From Ditylenchus dipsaci (taxonomy: Eukaryota; Nematoda; Chromadorea; Rhabditida; Anguinidae), in NCBI GenBank assembly GCA_004194705.1, contig SADC01001326.1, positions 62,001 through 126,000 on the forward strand: 64,000 nucleotides of DNA, written 5' to 3'. Positions 61,489 through 64,000 of this stretch are shown here, in pieces. Made by a program: the position numbers and the translations under genes. The notes under the pieces are model-generated. The model saw only the letters and a program-made list of their open reading frames with translations. It ran no database searches and was not told the origin of the DNA. Every line of letters begins with the position of its first letter. Within the stretch, counting starts at the first letter, position 1.

Positions 61489-62930
61489 ATGGATTCAGAA
61501 CAACTCAAAGCTATTTTGGAAGCTCAAGCAAATCAAAATCTAGCTCAGCAAAATCAGCTCCTCGCCCAATCTCTTGAAAAAATGTTCCAGGCCTTTGGTG
61601 GTGGTGCAGCTCTCAATCCTCAAGGTGACAATGCCCTTGGTGGCTCTGGAAACAACTCAGCAAACAATTCTCTTCACCTGGTTTCCTCTCTCTCAGCTAG
61701 AATGGAAATGTTCGTCTACAATCCGATGGAAGATCTCACTTTCGACAAATGGTATGCACGCTATTCAGTGCTCATTGAAACAGATGGTGCGTCACTTCCG
61801 GACGAGTCAAAGGTCAAACTTTTAATTGGTGAACTTTCCGAGTGTGATTTTAGGAAGTACGCCGATGCAGTCCAGCCTAAGGGTCCGTACTAAAAGCCTT
61901 ACCAAGAAGTGGTGGCCGTCCTCAAATCTCTTTTTGCTTCAACTCGTTCTCTCGTCATCCGCCGCTATGAAGCTCTGAAGCAAGTGCAAAATGGTGGACA
62001 AGACCTCATCTCTTTTGCTACTCAAGTCAATGCTTCGGTGGAACTGGCGAAGCTCGGCTCTATGGACGAAGAAGACCATAAGTGCCTCATCCTGATTTCG
62101 GGAATGCAAGATCAGTGTGGTCAGCGTGCAAGATGCATTCAGCTCATGGAAAGGCCGAAGCTGAAAACAGGAAGATCACTCTCAATGAACTGGTGGAAGA
62201 ATGCAAGAAGCAGTCCATGTTCAACTCCGATCTCGACCAGCTCTCAAAGCAAATGCACTCTTATCGACTATCCGCTGCCGTCGCTCAAATTCCAAAACGC
62301 AAGGATGCCAAGTTCCGCTCTCAGCCAGCTCCAAATGCTTTCCGCTCTCAACAGTTGGGTGCCAAATTCCGAAATTTCAAACGCAAGCAGGCCTTCAGTC
62401 AAATGAAAAGAGCTTTTGATGGCGTGTGCGACAGCTGTGGTGCAGAGGATCATCATCGATCTCAATGTCGTCACAGGAATGCCGTCTGTAGTAACTGCCG
62501 TCTGAAAGGACACATTACATCAGCTTGCCGAAGAGTCAAATCTGACAACTTCAATGGTAACTCAAACGCTATTCACATAAATGATATATTTACAGGTGTG
62601 GCTCAATCCTCTCCCATTGAAACAGATAAGGTGCCTCCATGGAAGCTTTCGCTGGTCCTCAACTCAGTCCAATGCAACAATCTGCTCCTGGATACCGGTG
62701 CCGAGGAAACAATCCTGACAACTCAAACTTGGAATCAAATTGGAAAGCCGCCGCTCCAGCCGACTACAAGAAAAGGAAGGAGCTATACTGGCCACTCATT
62801 CAAGCTCCTTGGCACGGTCAAACTCAACGTCAAGTTTCAGAACCAAACTCATCAACTCAGTGCCTATGTTGCTCAAGGGTTCAATTATTCGATCTGGTGG
62901 GCCGACCATGGATCAAAGCTTTCGATTTAA
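61489..62930 (+). pseudogene. Broken gag and protease region
   Basis: The ATG at 61489 starts a Gln-rich gag N-terminus (LEAQANQNLAQQ). A TAA at 61891-61893 interrupts it, and the same frame resumes at once. A frame change occurs near 62130. Two CCHC knuckles follow at 62427-62468 (CDSCGAEDHHRSQC) and 62487-62528 (CSNCRLKGHITSAC), then the protease motif LLLDTGAEE near 62682-62710. A second frame change lies near 62895, just before a GRPWIKAFDL segment typical of the end of Ty3 proteases. The nucleocapsid and protease motifs are intact, but no uninterrupted polyprotein can be made. Confidence 0.7.
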
Positions 62931-63790
62931 TCAAGCCCTTGGTGGCCAACTCTGCTCAAATGCTTCCGATTGGCGCTCTCAGTTCTCAAGCCTCTCAAAT
63001 GCAGCTCGATCCAGTGGAGGAAATGGAAATCGACGCAATCTCTCTCTCTGAGGCTCTTCAATCTGTGGACCGAACCCAATCTCTGCCAATATCTTTCCGC
63101 TCATACAGGAACATGCCAAATGCCGAACTTAAGAAACAATCTCCAGTGCAAGTTTTCTATGGCAAAAATTCAAAATGTCGCATCTCTGAACTCATTTTAA
63201 AAGGAGGAGAGGAAAAGAAGAAAACTAATCAACTTTCAAAAAGAAGTATCTCTGCTCAAATTCCTCAGTCTGTCTTCAATCAAGCCTTGCCGAAATCTCC
63301 TCAAGTGCTGTGTCGCTCTGCTCGATATCAACAGCCTTTGATGGATCAAACTCAAATGCAAGTGCCTCTCTGCCGAACTCTGCCGCGCTCTTCTGTGGCT
63401 CCAGTGCTGCGTCGCTCATCCAGACATCAACAGCCCTCGGTGGATCAAACTCAATTGCAAGTGCCTCCTCATCAATTTCTGCCGCGCTCTTCTGTGGTTC
63501 AAGTGCTACGTCGCTCTGCTCGACATCAACAGCCTTTAATGGATAAAACTCAAGTGCAAGTTCCTCTCCACTCTTATTCGCCGCGCTCTTCAGTGGCTCA
63601 AGCCTTCCGCCGCTCTGCTGGTCCTCGACAGCCCTTGGTGGTCCGCAATCAGATGCCGATGCCGCTCAATGTCCTCGTCTCTCCTGTGTCTGTCTCTCCT
63701 GTGGCTCAAGTCATCCGTCGCTCTGCTCTTCCTCGACGACCAAGACAAGTGATCGACATTCTATCAAGTGGAAGCATATGGATCCAATGA
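62895..63790 (+). pseudogene. Integrase C-terminal fragment and repeat tail
   Basis: The frame continues from the end of the protease straight into YRNMPNAELKKQSPVQVFYG, which matches the C-terminal edge of Ty3 integrases (Y-R-x-T-P-x..SP-x-x-x-x-x-G). The polymerase and integrase core have therefore been deleted near 63060-63110. Beyond it, a 99-bp unit (RRSARHQQPLMD, DQTQ-x-QVPL) is repeated about four times from 63314 to 63700. The stop is at 63788-63790. 63791-64000 is non-coding. Confidence 0.65.
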
Positions 63791-64000
63791 AGCGGCTCTA
63801 AAGAATGTGGCTCTCTGGAGAGAAATCAATTCATCAATCGTTCTCTATCTCATGTATCCACTCTTGTAAGTCTTCTTTCTCTTGCTAGGTCCCTCATTTA
63901 TCGACTCAAAATTATCAAAACTCTTTATCCCAAGCAACTCCTCTAAGGTCTGGCTCGCCTGTAAGTAGTCTAGTTTCTAGTTGCTTGGAGGGTGTCCCAC

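Larger units (their letters stand above)
61309..64000 (+). mobile_element. Ty3-like LTR retrotransposon, internally deleted, runs off the right edge
   Basis: Contains the 5' LTR, a tRNA primer-binding site, gag with two zinc knuckles, an aspartic protease motif, then the end of an integrase and a tail with 33-residue repeats. Reverse transcriptase, RNase H and most of integrase are missing. One in-frame stop and two frame changes break the coding region. The 3' LTR is not in the window. Base composition is less AT-rich than the surroundings. Confidence 0.75.

Overview
This window comes from a compact invertebrate animal genome with unusually many hairpin-forming repeats. A nematode is my best guess. 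The clues are a ShKT-type C-terminus (C-x3-C-x2-C), introns of 45-60 nt with TTTCAG/TTTTAG acceptors, pogo-like transposons with a Brinker-type DNA-binding domain, and a Ty3-like gag with two CCHC knuckles. None of these proves the phylum. The background is AT-rich. There are no rRNA genes, no intact tRNA genes and no bacterial features.

Gene content is low. The main gene is on the + strand. It probably enters from the left edge (broken exon-like blocks at 2039-4456) and is traceable as a nearly phase-consistent exon chain from about 9.0 kb to a stop at 38612-38614. It encodes a large protein that I infer to be extracellular. The N-terminal half is a series of small two-cysteine modules, mostly on phase-1 exons. 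Three long exons follow that are very rich in Glu, Ser, Thr, Pro and Lys (21662-24756, 27883-29702, 34196-35127). A cysteine-rich tail ends in a ShKT signature. The long exons are interrupted by single-base frame breaks, most of which look like the loss of one A from an A-run, typically after CC. Smaller gene traces are a minus-strand ORF (30891-31088), a broken ShKT-like 3' end (43201-43417), and a Lys-rich exon with a rough 11-residue rhythm (44843-45087).

Nearly everything else is inverted-repeat DNA. Two TA-flanked terminal-inverted-repeat families recur across the window. Family A has ends CCGTATT..TCTAATAG; two copies carry remnants of a pogo/Tigger-like transposase. Family B has ends CAGTCGACTCTCG or close variants. 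In both, a constant outer end is followed by a short word that is repeated inside the element and differs from element to element. A third group is foldback elements whose arms are tandem arrays of one short word (TTTGCTAAA, GGCAAAACGAAACTT, CACCGTCACTATTTT, CAGTTCGCCCC and others). Other items are 212-bp hAT-like MITEs with 8-bp target duplications, hairpins with tRNA-like sequence in each arm, and several nests of elements within elements, the clearest at 56820-58930.

Region by region: 0-9 kb is foldbacks, MITEs and the broken upstream exons; 9-38.6 kb is the modular gene, whose introns are either about 50 nt or swollen by an insertion; 38.6-61 kb is mainly nested hairpins with two gene fragments; 61.3-64 kb is the 5' part of an internally deleted, frame-broken Ty3-like LTR element that runs off the right edge.
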